DNA of 64,000 nucleotides from Lentzea nigeriaca (lineage in GTDB: Bacteria; Actinomycetota; Actinomycetes; Mycobacteriales; Pseudonocardiaceae), in the NCBI RefSeq assembly GCF_016907955.1, contig NZ_JAFBCX010000024.1:1-64000 (forward strand), read 5' to 3'. Shown here in pieces: positions 24,841 through 33,000 of this stretch; positions within the stretch are counted from its first letter, which is position 1, and the number at the start of each line of letters is the position of its first letter. The translations under genes were made by a program, and so were the position numbers. The notes beneath the pieces were generated by a model. It was not told where the DNA came from and did not search any database. It worked only from the letters and a program-made list of their open reading frames with translations.

Positions 24841-26592
24841 ATGTCGCACACCTTCCGCGTCGACCTGCGCGGCATCATCGACCTGCTCAGCCACCACCTG
24901 TACAGCAGTCCCCGCGTCTACGTGCGTGAACTGCTGCAGAACGCCGTCGACGCGATCACGGCGAGGCGTGAGCTCGACCCGTCCTGCCCGGCAGAGGTCA
25001 CGATCACCTGCGGCGCCGAGCTCCGGATCACCGACACCGGCGTGGGCCTCACCGAGGACGAGGTGCACGAGCTGCTGTCGACGCTCGGCCGCACCTCGAA
25101 GCGCGATGACCTGGGGTTCGCCCGCGAAGGCTTCCTCGGGCAGTTCGGCGTCGGCATGCTGTCGTGCTTCCTGGTCGCTTCTTCGGTGACGGTCATCACC
25201 CGGTCCGCCCGCGGCGGTTCGGGCGTGCGCTGGGAAGCGGATTCCTCGGGCAACTACACGGTTTCTGTTGTGGACGGTGACGTTCCTGTCGGCACCACGG
25301 TCGTGCTGACGGCGTCGCGCGGCAACGAGCACTGGCTCGAAGCCGACGTCGTGCGGCCGTTGGTGAGCGACTACGGCGATCTGCTCCCGGCGGTGGTGAC
25401 GCTGGACGGCGACGCCGTGACGCGCGGTCTTCGCCCGTGGGACGACGAGGACGCGGACCTTTCCGGGTACTGCGAGCAGATCTTCGGGTTCACGCCGTTC
25501 GAGGCGATCCCGATCGAGGTCGAGGCCGCGGGGCTGACCGGGGTCGCGTTCGTGCTGCCGTCCGGCGTGCATCCGGGCACGCGGCAGACGCACCGGGTGT
25601 ACCTGAAGCGGATGCTGGTCGGCGACAACGTCGAGGGCCTGCTGCCGGACTGGGCGTACTTCGTGCGGTGCGTGGTCGACGCGTCCGCGATCCGGCCGAC
25701 GGCGTCGCGCGAGTCGCTGTACCAGGACGAGATGCTGCTCGCGGTGCGCGAGGAGCTGGGCGAACAGATCCGCGACTGGCTGATCAGGCTCGACGCGATC
25801 GAGCCGCGCCGAGCCGGTGAGCTGCTGGCAGCGCACCACCTGGGGATCAAGTCGCTGGCCAGGTCGGACGACGAGATGCTGCGGCTGGTCGAGCGCTGGC
25901 TGCCGTTCGAGACGACGGACGGCCCGATCCCGCTGCGGCAGTTCCGGCGCAAGCACGGCGCGATCCTCTACATCCCGGACGTCGACGAGTTCCACCAGCT
26001 CGCGCCGGTCGCGGCCGCGCAGGGCCTCGGGCTCGTCAACGCCGGCTACGCCTACGACCTGGAGCTGCTGAACCGGCTGAGCGCGCTGGACGGCCCGTCG
26101 GTCGCGCGCCGGGTGGCGCCCACGGAGCTGCTGGCCGCGCTGGCCGATCCGGAACCGGACATCGAGACGGCGTTGCGGCTGCGGCTGTCCGAGGGCGCGG
26201 CGGCGCTCGACCGGCACGACTGCGACGCGGTGATCCGCGACTTCGACCCGGTCTCGTTGCCCGCCTTGCTGATCAGCAACGCCGAGCAGCAGCGCAAGCT
26301 CGACACCGAGCAGACGGCCGAGGAGGTCGTCGATCCGTTGTGGGCGGAGCTGCTGGGCCAGCTGACCGCCGACTCGGGTTCCGCGCGGCCGGAGCAGCTG
26401 GTGCTGAACTGCCGCAACCCGCTCGTGCAGCGGCTGGCGCGGCTGACCGACCCCGCTCTGGTGGAACTGACCCTGGAGTCTCTGTACGTGCACGCCGTGC
26501 TGCAGGCGCGGCGGGCGATGCGACCGAAGGACACGGCGGCGCTCAACCGTTCGTTCCTGGAACTGCTGGACCGCGCCGTTGGGGGACGATGA
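24841..26592 (+). CDS. Hsp90-family (HtpG-like) ATPase
   Basis: The 583-residue product has a GHKL ATP-binding domain with the Hsp90 motifs E30-LLQNAVDA, D65-TGVGL and G100-QFGVGMLSCF, and a middle domain with the conserved arginine region (IRPTASRESLYQDE). Its C-terminal region is divergent and shorter than in HtpG. No MEEVD tail is present. It acts in the cytoplasm as an ATP-driven clamp. ATG at 24841 has GGGCGG upstream; ATG at 24829 is possible. The stop overlaps the TPR-gene start (ATGA), so both are made together. Confidence 0.87.
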   Translation: MSHTFRVDLRGIIDLLSHHLYSSPRVYVRELLQNAVDAITARRELDPSCPAEVTITCGAELRITDTGVGLTEDEVHELLSTLGRTSKRDDLGFAREGFLGQFGVGMLSCFLVASSVTVITRSARGGSGVRWEADSSGNYTVSVVDGDVPVGTTVVLTASRGNEHWLEADVVRPLVSDYGDLLPAVVTLDGDAVTRGLRPWDDEDADLSGYCEQIFGFTPFEAIPIEVEAAGLTGVAFVLPSGVHPGTRQTHRVYLKRMLVGDNVEGLLPDWAYFVRCVVDASAIRPTASRESLYQDEMLLAVREELGEQIRDWLIRLDAIEPRRAGELLAAHHLGIKSLARSDDEMLRLVERWLPFETTDGPIPLRQFRRKHGAILYIPDVDEFHQLAPVAAAQGLGLVNAGYAYDLELLNRLSALDGPSVARRVAPTELLAALADPEPDIETALRLRLSEGAAALDRHDCDAVIRDFDPVSLPALLISNAEQQRKLDTEQTAEEVVDPLWAELLGQLTADSGSARPEQLVLNCRNPLVQRLARLTDPALVELTLESLYVHAVLQARRAMRPKDTAALNRSFLELLDRAVGGR

Positions 26593-29297
26593 CCATGACC
26601 GACTTCACCGCAGAGGACGCCGAAAGAGCGTTCATCGAGGCGTACAACATGCCCACGGGCATGCCGAAGCACGAGGCGCTGGAACGGGCCGCGCGCATGG
26701 CCGACTCGCTCGGGCATCTGCCGCTCGGGGTGTCGTGCCGGATCGCGTTGATCGACTCGGCCTACTACCTGTCGCGCTACGACCTGATGCTGGCGCCGTT
26801 CGCGTGGGCCCGAGCCGCCGAGGAGAAGGATCCGGAGGCGTTCAACGACTACGAGATCCACTCGCTGAACTGGTCGCACAAGTGGATCGCGACGGGTCTG
26901 CGGCGTGATCCCCGGTTCTCGCTGGCGCAGCTGGAAGCCGTGATCGGGCAGCTCGCCGACCGCTACGGGCGGCTCGGGTTCTCGGTGCAGCCGGTGCACG
27001 GCGCGCGTGCCGAGCTGGCCTACCACGTCGGCGACCTGACGGGCCTGGCAGAGCACCTCGGGAAGTACCTGGCCACCGAGTCGGGTCCGATGGCGGACTG
27101 TGACGCGTGCGTGGTCGAGGAGCAGGTCTGGATGCTGACGCGGCTCGGCAGGCACCAGGAGGCCGCCGCGCACGGCTGGGAAGGCTTGTCCGGCAACACG
27201 AACTGCGCGACGCAGCCGCAGGGCATCCTGTCGGCGCTGCTGTGGCCGTTGCTGGAGATCGGTGACGCCGAACGGGCGGCGCACGCGCACACGACCGCGT
27301 ACCGGTTGATCAAGGACGACGAGATCACCTCGTACGTGCACGAGCACATCCGGTTCTGCGCGTTGACGGGCAACGTGTCCCGCGGCGAGGAGATCCTGCG
27401 CCGGTCGCTGCACAAGGTGACCGCCACGCAGCTGCCTGCCGACGAGATGTCGTTCGCCGAGTGCGCTTCCGTTCTGCTGCAACGGATTCCGGCCGACACG
27501 GTGTTCGAGGTGCCGTCGGTGGGGTCGTTGACCGCTCACGCGCTGCTCGACCGGCTGTCGGCGCGAGCGATCGAGCTGGCCAAGGCGTTCGACGCGCGCA
27601 ACGGCACCTCGGCGTGGATCGAACGGGTGTCGAAGTCGTTGGAGCAGGCCGACTACGCGCACGTCGAGCTGGCGGTGCCGGCCGCACAGGTGGCCGCTCC
27701 CGCCGAGGAGCCCGTCGTGTTCGGCGATCCGGTGGAGATCGCCGAGGCCATGGTGACGCTGTACGAGCAGGGCGACTTCGTGAAGGCGCGGCGGATGCTC
27801 GACTCGCTGCCCGCGGACATGGACTCGTTGCTGCCGCCCGATCTCGCGGCGCACGCGGGCATCCGGCGGATGACGACGGGGCTCGTGCCGTTCGATCCCG
27901 CGGTGTTCGAGGAGCTGCTGACCCAGCTGCCCCACGACTACGCGTTGCGGTACCAGGCGCGGATGGCGATGGGGCTGGAGGACGGCCTGGAGCTCGCCGA
28001 GCGGTGCCTGGCAGAGGCCGAGACCGACTTCACGCGGTCGGTCGCGGCGTTGACGCTGGCCGAGCTGCTCGACGACGCGCACTCGCACGACCGCGCCTCC
28101 GAGATGCTCGCCCTCGCGTCCTCTTTGGACGTTCCGGAACTGCGCGGCCGGGTGCTGGTCGAGGCTGCGGAACACCGTGCGCGGCAACAGGATCTCGACG
28201 GCGCGTATGCGGACGTCGTGGCTGCCATGGCCGGAGACCTGCCGCCGAGCGCGCGGTTCGAGGGCTTCCGGCTGCGGTTGCGGCTGGAGACGGTGCTGGG
28301 CCGCGTGGCGGAGGCGATGGCGACGGCGCGGGAGTTCGTGGCGGCGTTCCCGCTGCCCGAATCCGCCGAAGCCCGCTGGTACCAGGTGGCCGCGATCCAG
28401 GAGCTGGACCAGGAAGCCGCGTGCCTGTCCGACCTGCGGGAGGCCGTGGCGATCTCGCGCGTGCACCTCTCCCCCGGCCACACCGCGCACTTCTGCTTCG
28501 CGCTGAGCGGCGGGTACGTGCAGACGGACAGGTTCGTCGAGGCCGCCGAGGTGCTCGAGGAGTCGTTGCGGCTGCTGCAGGAGGGCCAGGACGACCTGCG
28601 GCTTCAGGTGGTGTTCCGGCTCGGGCAGGTGTGCCGCAAGCTCGGCGAACTGCCGGCGGCCGAGCGGTACCTGCGCGAGGCGTCCGAGCTGCTGCCGCCC
28701 GAGGAGGTGGCGCGCAGGGCGTTCCTGCTGGACGCGCTGGCCTCGGTGCAGGGCCGCATGGACAAGCACGACGAGGCAACGGCTTCCTGGCGTGCGGCAG
28801 CGGCGTTGTGGCAGCAGGAGGGCAACGTCTCGGAGGCGATCGGCTCGCTGATCGAGCTGGCCTCGAACCTGCCCGACGACGAGGTCGTCGAGACCCGCGC
28901 CGCCGTCGACGAGGCCGAGTCACTGCTGCCGACGCTGGACGACCCGACCGAGGTCACCCGGCGGCAGGCCGAGATCGTCGCGATCCGCGCGTGGGTGCAC
29001 GGCCAGGCCGGCGAGTTCGCCCTGGCGATGAAGCACTACCGCGACGCCGAGGCGCTGGTGGTGTCGCTGGGCGACGAGGGCTGGCGGGTCTTCGTCATCC
29101 TGCGGGCGGCGCACGTGCTGCTGAACGCCGACGACCCCGAGGGCGCTGAGGCCGAGGCGCGCCGGGCGGCATCGCTGCTGCCCGACGACAACCAGGCCGG
29201 GAACGTCGTGGCGGTGCTCTCGGAGGCGTTGCGGCGCCAGAACAAGCCTGCCGGCACCGACCCGCTGGTCCGAGAGCTCACCGCCCGGCTGGACTGA
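26589..29297 (+). CDS. Large TPR-repeat protein coupled to the Hsp90-like ATPase
   Basis: The 902-residue protein is almost entirely helical, with repeated TPR-like pairs (for example AERYLREASELLPPEEVARRA, FVEAAEVLEESLRLLQEG and AEFALAMKHY-type units). A less regular N-terminal third includes an acidic stretch around residue 320. No signal peptide, membrane segment or enzymatic motif is seen, so it is a cytoplasmic scaffold or client-binding partner. It overlaps the Hsp90-like gene by 4 bp. This suggests a bacterial counterpart of Hsp90-TPR co-chaperone pairing, although the eukaryotic MEEVD docking signal is absent. Confidence 0.8.
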   Translation: MTMTDFTAEDAERAFIEAYNMPTGMPKHEALERAARMADSLGHLPLGVSCRIALIDSAYYLSRYDLMLAPFAWARAAEEKDPEAFNDYEIHSLNWSHKWIATGLRRDPRFSLAQLEAVIGQLADRYGRLGFSVQPVHGARAELAYHVGDLTGLAEHLGKYLATESGPMADCDACVVEEQVWMLTRLGRHQEAAAHGWEGLSGNTNCATQPQGILSALLWPLLEIGDAERAAHAHTTAYRLIKDDEITSYVHEHIRFCALTGNVSRGEEILRRSLHKVTATQLPADEMSFAECASVLLQRIPADTVFEVPSVGSLTAHALLDRLSARAIELAKAFDARNGTSAWIERVSKSLEQADYAHVELAVPAAQVAAPAEEPVVFGDPVEIAEAMVTLYEQGDFVKARRMLDSLPADMDSLLPPDLAAHAGIRRMTTGLVPFDPAVFEELLTQLPHDYALRYQARMAMGLEDGLELAERCLAEAETDFTRSVAALTLAELLDDAHSHDRASEMLALASSLDVPELRGRVLVEAAEHRARQQDLDGAYADVVAAMAGDLPPSARFEGFRLRLRLETVLGRVAEAMATAREFVAAFPLPESAEARWYQVAAIQELDQEAACLSDLREAVAISRVHLSPGHTAHFCFALSGGYVQTDRFVEAAEVLEESLRLLQEGQDDLRLQVVFRLGQVCRKLGELPAAERYLREASELLPPEEVARRAFLLDALASVQGRMDKHDEATASWRAAAALWQQEGNVSEAIGSLIELASNLPDDEVVETRAAVDEAESLLPTLDDPTEVTRRQAEIVAIRAWVHGQAGEFALAMKHYRDAEALVVSLGDEGWRVFVILRAAHVLLNADDPEGAEAEARRAASLLPDDNQAGNVVAVLSEALRRQNKPAGTDPLVRELTARLD

Positions 29298-30185
29298 TCA
29301 CTCGGTGTTCGAGGTCGCCTTGGCGTAGGCGACCTCGAACGCCTGGTCCGCCGGAACCTCGATGTCGGGGACCACGCCCACGCCCTCCCAGTTGGTGCCG
29401 GAGATCGGGTTGATCGCGCGGCCGTTGGGGACCGCGGACTTCAGGTGCGGGCCGACGCGGTAGCGGTCGCCGGGATGGGCGCCGCCCTTGGTGGTCTCGC
29501 CGATGAGGGTGGCGCGCTTGTTCTGCTGCAGGTCGTAGCTCAGTTCCTCGCCGCCGGAGAAGGTGCGGCCGCTGGTGAGAACGTAGATCGGCTTCTGGCC
29601 GCCGAACTTCGGGCCCGGCACGTGCGGCAGAGTCCAGAACTGCCGGGTTGAGTCCTCCGGGCGGTTGTAGATGTCGTTGAGGTGCACCGCTTCGTCGAAG
29701 AGGTAGCTGCAGATCAACGCGACCGTGTGCGGGTCGCCGCCGCGGTTGTCGCGCAGGTCGAGGATCAACGCGCTCGTGTGCGCGATGAGGTTCATGGCGG
29801 CGGTGACGGCGGGGGTGGCGATCTCGGCGTCGTGCAGCACGGTGAGATCGAGCAGGCCGATGTTGCCTTCGAGGCGCTCGACCTTCCGGATGCCGAACGC
29901 GTCCCGCTCGGCTTCCTTCCGGTAGGCCACCGGGTCCCACGCCGAGTCCTCGCCGGTTTCCAGGAGCTCGTCTTCGCTGTACAGCAGGCGGAGGTGCTTG
30001 TCGCCGTTGACCGACTGGAGGTCCGCGGTGACCCGTGCCGCGAAGTCCTCGTCGTCAGTGGCGTCCGCGTAGGCGCCTTCGGCGAGGCGGGTGCGCAAGA
30101 CCTTCGCGATGTCTTCCGCCACGTCCGGGAAGACGTAGTAGGAGGCGAGCTGGGAGCACAGGATTTCGATCTCTGTTTCACGCAC
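29298..30185 (-). CDS. S41-family serine peptidase (IRBP/Tsp-like)
   Basis: The 295-residue product contains the peptidase S41 fold. An N-terminal helical region (1-75) precedes ALILDLRDNRGGDPHTVAL (139-157) and the nucleophile stretch LTSGRTFSGGEELSYDL with the probable serine at S210, followed by LIGETTKGGAHPG. There is no PDZ domain and no signal peptide, which fits the retinoid-binding-protein-like cytoplasmic subgroup. It lies 36 bp downstream of the rRNA methyltransferase gene and may share its transcript. Its substrate is unknown. Confidence 0.85.
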   Translation of the reverse strand: MRETEIEILCSQLASYYVFPDVAEDIAKVLRTRLAEGAYADATDDEDFAARVTADLQSVNGDKHLRLLYSEDELLETGEDSAWDPVAYRKEAERDAFGIRKVERLEGNIGLLDLTVLHDAEIATPAVTAAMNLIAHTSALILDLRDNRGGDPHTVALICSYLFDEAVHLNDIYNRPEDSTRQFWTLPHVPGPKFGGQKPIYVLTSGRTFSGGEELSYDLQQNKRATLIGETTKGGAHPGDRYRVGPHLKSAVPNGRAINPISGTNWEGVGVVPDIEVPADQAFEVAYAKATSNTE

Positions 30186-30221
30186 GCGCGCACAGTAGCC
30201 GCGCGCCCTGCTCGCGTCAGC

Positions 30222-30920
30222 TCAATTGCGTTGGTCGCGGGCGGAGGCGTAGAGGCACACCGCGGCGGCCGTCGCGAGGTTGAGGCTCTCGGCGGCGCCG
30301 TACAGCGGCACCTTCAGCGACGTGTCGAGCTGGGCGACGACGTCGTCGGGCAGGCCGTGGGCCTCGCTGCCGAACACCCACGCCGTGGGCTGTTCGAGGT
30401 CGCCCTGGCGCGAGGCCTCGACGAGGTCGGACTTCGCGTAGCCGTCGGCGGCGACGAGACGCAGACCGGCGGAGCGGCAGGCGGCGAAAACCTCTGCCGC
30501 GTCACGGGATCGCGCGATCGGCAGGTGGAAGAGCGAGCCCGTGGAGGCGCGCACGCACTTGCCGTTGTGCGGGTCGACCGTGTCGCCCGCGAAGATCACC
30601 GCGTCGGCTCCCGCCGCGTCCGCCACGCGCGTGACGGTGCCCGCGTTACCGGGGTCCGAGACGCCGTAGAGCACGGCGACGAGCCGCGGAGTGCCCTGCA
30701 GCGCCTGGTCGAGCGGTTGCGGGACGGCGTCGCACACGGCGACGAGGCCTTGGGGCGTCACGGTTTCCGACAGCGACGCGGCCGCCTTGTCGGTGACCTC
30801 GCTGATCCGGATGCCTTGTGCCCGCGCTGTCTGCAGCAGCTCGGGGTTGCGTTCCGCGGCCGTCGCCGTGACGAAGAGTTCGTGGACCTGGCCGTTCTGC
30901 CAGGCGAGTGCCTCGCGCAC
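30222..30920 (-). CDS. SpoU/TrmH-family RNA 2'-O-methyltransferase
   Basis: The SPOUT-knot methyltransferase motifs are visible: VLYGVSDPGNAGTVTRVADA, FGSEAHGLPDD and the C-terminal PLYGAAESLNLATAAAVCLY. The coordinates use the GTG at 30920 (232 residues). Upstream in frame the sequence clearly codes for the conserved family N-terminus (ERTPRVVAARHLTRRQGRD, then FLVEGAQA), from about 31017 to 30921. There is no ATG, GTG or TTG in that frame after the rplT stop, so the true start may be non-canonical (a CTG is present) or lost. The rplT terminator hairpin overlaps this 5' coding part. It probably modifies 23S rRNA or tRNA. Confidence 0.85.
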   Translation of the reverse strand: MREALAWQNGQVHELFVTATAAERNPELLQTARAQGIRISEVTDKAAASLSETVTPQGLVAVCDAVPQPLDQALQGTPRLVAVLYGVSDPGNAGTVTRVADAAGADAVIFAGDTVDPHNGKCVRASTGSLFHLPIARSRDAAEVFAACRSAGLRLVAADGYAKSDLVEASRQGDLEQPTAWVFGSEAHGLPDDVVAQLDTSLKVPLYGAAESLNLATAAAVCLYASARDQRN

Positions 30921-30991
30921 GGCCTGGGCGCCCTCGACGAGGAAGCGACCGGCTTTGTCACGGCCCTGGCGGCGGGTCAGGTGGCGAGCAG

Positions 30992-31040
30992 CAACGACCC
31001 GAGGCGTCCGTTCGGTGAACGGAGCTGCCTCGGGTCGTTG
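30992..31040 (-). terminator. rplT terminator overlapping the methyltransferase 5' coding part
   Basis: CAACGACCCGAGGC (30992..31005) pairs perfectly with 31027..31040, and TCCGTTC (31007..31013) with GAACGGA (31017..31023). Together they form a 21-bp stem with one small asymmetric bulge and a GGT loop. It starts 18 bp past the rplT stop. On the minus strand, one arm also encodes the TPRVVA part of the downstream methyltransferase. Confidence 0.75.
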
Positions 31041-31057
31041 TCCGCGAGCGTGCTGGC

Positions 31058-31447
31058 TCAGGCCTTGTCCTCGGCCGGGGCGTTCACGTCGGTCGGGAGC
31101 GCGTTGCGGGCGATCTCGACGAGAGCGGTGAAGGCGGTCGCGTCGGTGACGGCGAGGTCCGCGAGGATCTTGCGGTCGACCTCGACACCCGCGAGCTTCA
31201 GGCCCTGGATGAAGCGGTTGTAGGTGATGCCGTTCTGGCGCGCACCGGCGTTGATGCGCTGGATCCAGAGCTTGCGGAAGTCGCCCTTGCGCGCACGACG
31301 GTCGCGGTACGCGTAGTTGAGCGAGTGGAGCACCTGCTCCTTGGCCTTGCGGTACAGCCTCGAGCGCTGGCCGCGGTAACCGCTCGCCAGCTCAAGGGTG
31401 GTACGACGCTTCTTCTGGGCGTTCACAGCCCGCTTGACGCGTGCCAC
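31058..31447 (-). CDS. rplT: 50S ribosomal protein L20
   Basis: The 129-residue basic protein has the standard L20 start (MARVKRAVNAQKKRR), a long RNA-binding helix and the globular domain containing RINAGARQNGITYNRFIQGL. L20 binds 23S rRNA early in 50S assembly and in some bacteria represses its own operon. It lies 74 bp after rpmI in the infC-rpmI-rplT operon. Confidence 0.97.
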   Translation of the reverse strand: MARVKRAVNAQKKRRTTLELASGYRGQRSRLYRKAKEQVLHSLNYAYRDRRARKGDFRKLWIQRINAGARQNGITYNRFIQGLKLAGVEVDRKILADLAVTDATAFTALVEIARNALPTDVNAPAEDKA

Positions 31448-31521
31448 GGGTCCATCCTGTCGATCTCATGGGGGGAGGGGTCGGGGCCCTCCCCCGAGTT
31501 GCTAAGGGGTGTCGAAGCGGG

Positions 31522-31716
31522 TCAGAGACCGAGCAGCTTCTTGATGCGCGGCGCGTCGTTCTCCGACACGACCGCGGTGCCGCTCATGCGACGGGTGACG
31601 CGGCTCGACTTCTTCTCCAGGATGTGGCGCTTGCCGGCCTTCTCCCGGACGATCTTGCCGCTGCCGGTGACCTTGAACCGCTTCGAGGTCCCGCTGTGCG
31701 TCTTGTTCTTCGGCAT
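31522..31716 (-). CDS. rpmI: 50S ribosomal protein L35
   Basis: The 64-residue protein has the typical L35 signature (MPKNKTHSGTSKRFKVTG and RRMSGTAVV) and is highly basic. It lies 49 bp after infC and before rplT, the universal order of this operon. Confidence 0.97.
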   Translation of the reverse strand: MPKNKTHSGTSKRFKVTGSGKIVREKAGKRHILEKKSSRVTRRMSGTAVVSENDAPRIKKLLGL

Positions 31717-31765
31717 TTCCGTCCTCGTCTCGTGCTACCCACCGGGTCGGGGGCGGGCATGCGTC

Positions 31766-32371
31766 CTATTCGGCGGCTTCGTCGCCTTGGACGACGTCGT
31801 CCTGGTCCTGCTTGACCGGACGAGCCTTGATGTTCTTGTGCGGCGCCAACACCATGATCATGTTGCGGCCGTCCTGCTTGGGGTTGGACTCGACGAAGCC
31901 CAGCTCCGCGACGTCCTCCGCCAGCTTCTGCAGCAACCGGTAGCCGAGCTCGGGGCGCGACTGCTCTCGTCCGCGGAACATGATGGTCACCTTGACCTTG
32001 TTCCCGTGCGAGAGGAAGCGGGCCACGTGGCCCTTCTTCGTCTGGTAGTCGTGCGGGTCGATCTTCGGCCGGAGCTTCTGCTCCTTGATGACCGTCAGCT
32101 GCTGGTTACGGCGGGACTCACGAGCCTTCTGAGCGGTCTCGTACTTGAACTTGCCGTAGTCCATGAGCTTGCAGACCGGAGGTCGAGCCTGCGCGGCGAC
32201 CTCGACGAGGTCCAGATCCGCTTCCTGCGCGAGTCGGAGTGCGTCCTCGATGCGAACGATCCCGACCTGCTCGCCGTTCGGCCCGACCAGACGGACCTCA
32301 GGCACGCGGATGCGGTCGTTGATGCGCGGCTCGGTGCTCGCGGGAGCACCTCGGTTCGAGGGACTTGTCAT
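31766..32371 (-). CDS. infC: Translation initiation factor IF-3
   Basis: The 201-residue protein has an IF3 N-domain (about 16-85, with RINDRIRVPEVRLVG), a linker helix and a C-domain (about 95-185, with KIDPHDYQTKKGHVARFL and VTIMFRGREQSRPELG), plus a short acidic tail. It binds the 30S subunit and checks the initiator tRNA and start codon. ATG at 32371 is used, a normal start unlike the AUU of enterobacteria. The leader upstream contains an attenuator-like hairpin. Confidence 0.97.
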   Translation of the reverse strand: MTSPSNRGAPASTEPRINDRIRVPEVRLVGPNGEQVGIVRIEDALRLAQEADLDLVEVAAQARPPVCKLMDYGKFKYETAQKARESRRNQQLTVIKEQKLRPKIDPHDYQTKKGHVARFLSHGNKVKVTIMFRGREQSRPELGYRLLQKLAEDVAELGFVESNPKQDGRNMIMVLAPHKNIKARPVKQDQDDVVQGDEAAE

Positions 32372-32396
32372 TCACGTCCTTTGCGACTCGTTTGCG

Positions 32397-32436
32397 CCAA
32401 AAACAAGAGCCCCGTCGTCTACGTCGACGACAGGGC
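32397..32436 (-). terminator. Attenuator-like intrinsic terminator in the infC leader
   Basis: On the minus strand GCCCTGTCGTC (32436..32426) pairs with GACGACGGGGC (32419..32409) through one G-U pair, with a 6-nt loop. It is followed at once by CTTGTTTTTGG, a strong U-tract that is rare in this DNA. It lies only 26 bp upstream of the infC start codon and about 150 bp downstream of the likely promoter. This position fits premature termination control of the infC-rpmI-rplT operon, as in L20-regulated leaders. Confidence 0.65.
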
Positions 32437-32555
32437 CCGCTTCCGACCGATCGCAAACCTGAACGCCGGGACACCCATGTGCCCTGTGTCAGGAGGACCG
32501 GACCCGGCCACCTCTTGAGGCGGTGAACGCGGGTGGGAGCGGGGCTCCACTTGCC

Positions 32556-32612
32556 GCTCTCGCACTAACGAGAGCTGGTCGCGTCGGAAATAGTAGCAGA
32601 CGCCGATGTCAA
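32556..32612 (-). promoter_or_regulatory. infC promoter region and leader hairpin
   Basis: The minus strand has a perfect TTGACA (32612..32607) and TACTAT (32595..32590). Their spacing (11 bp) is too short for both to serve one standard promoter, so TACTAT may be an extended -10 used with a weaker -35. Just downstream is a perfect stem GCTCTCG/CGAGAGC (32556..32575), which could be an anti-terminator or ribosomal-protein binding site. Confidence 0.4.
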
Positions 32613-32658
32613 CCCCCGAATCGCGGGCCCGCCGGAGCGCCTTGCTTGAATGTGAGGC

Positions 32659-33000
32659 GTGACTGAGCCCCTTGAAGACAGCATCCGTGACCTCGGGGAC
32701 GTCCCCAGCATCGAGGTCATCAGCCGCGCGGCCGTGATGCTGCTGTCCGCCGCCGCGGAGCGCCTGGGCCTCGCCGACCCGGACCCGGACAACTCCCCGC
32801 GCCGCGACCTGGACGAGGCCCGCCGCCTGATCACCGCCCTCGCCGGCCTGGTCACCGCCTCCTCCGAGTACCTCGGCCCGCACGCCGCGCCGCTGAAGGA
32901 CGGCCTGCAGTCGGTGCAGCGCGCGTTCCGCGAGGCCTCCGTCGTGCCCGACGAGCCCGGCCAGGGCCCCGGCGAGAAGTACACCGGCCCGGTCTACTGA
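32659..33000 (+). CDS. DUF1844-family protein
   Basis: The 113-residue cytoplasmic protein has the DUF1844 hallmark VISRAAVMLLSAAAERLGL and the following DLDEARRLITALAGLVTA, then an unstructured proline/glycine-rich tail. Its function is unknown. It is regularly found beside infC in actinobacteria, as here (divergent, 287 bp apart). GTG at 32659 has GAGG just upstream. Confidence 0.85.
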   Translation: MTEPLEDSIRDLGDVPSIEVISRAAVMLLSAAAERLGLADPDPDNSPRRDLDEARRLITALAGLVTASSEYLGPHAAPLKDGLQSVQRAFREASVVPDEPGQGPGEKYTGPVY

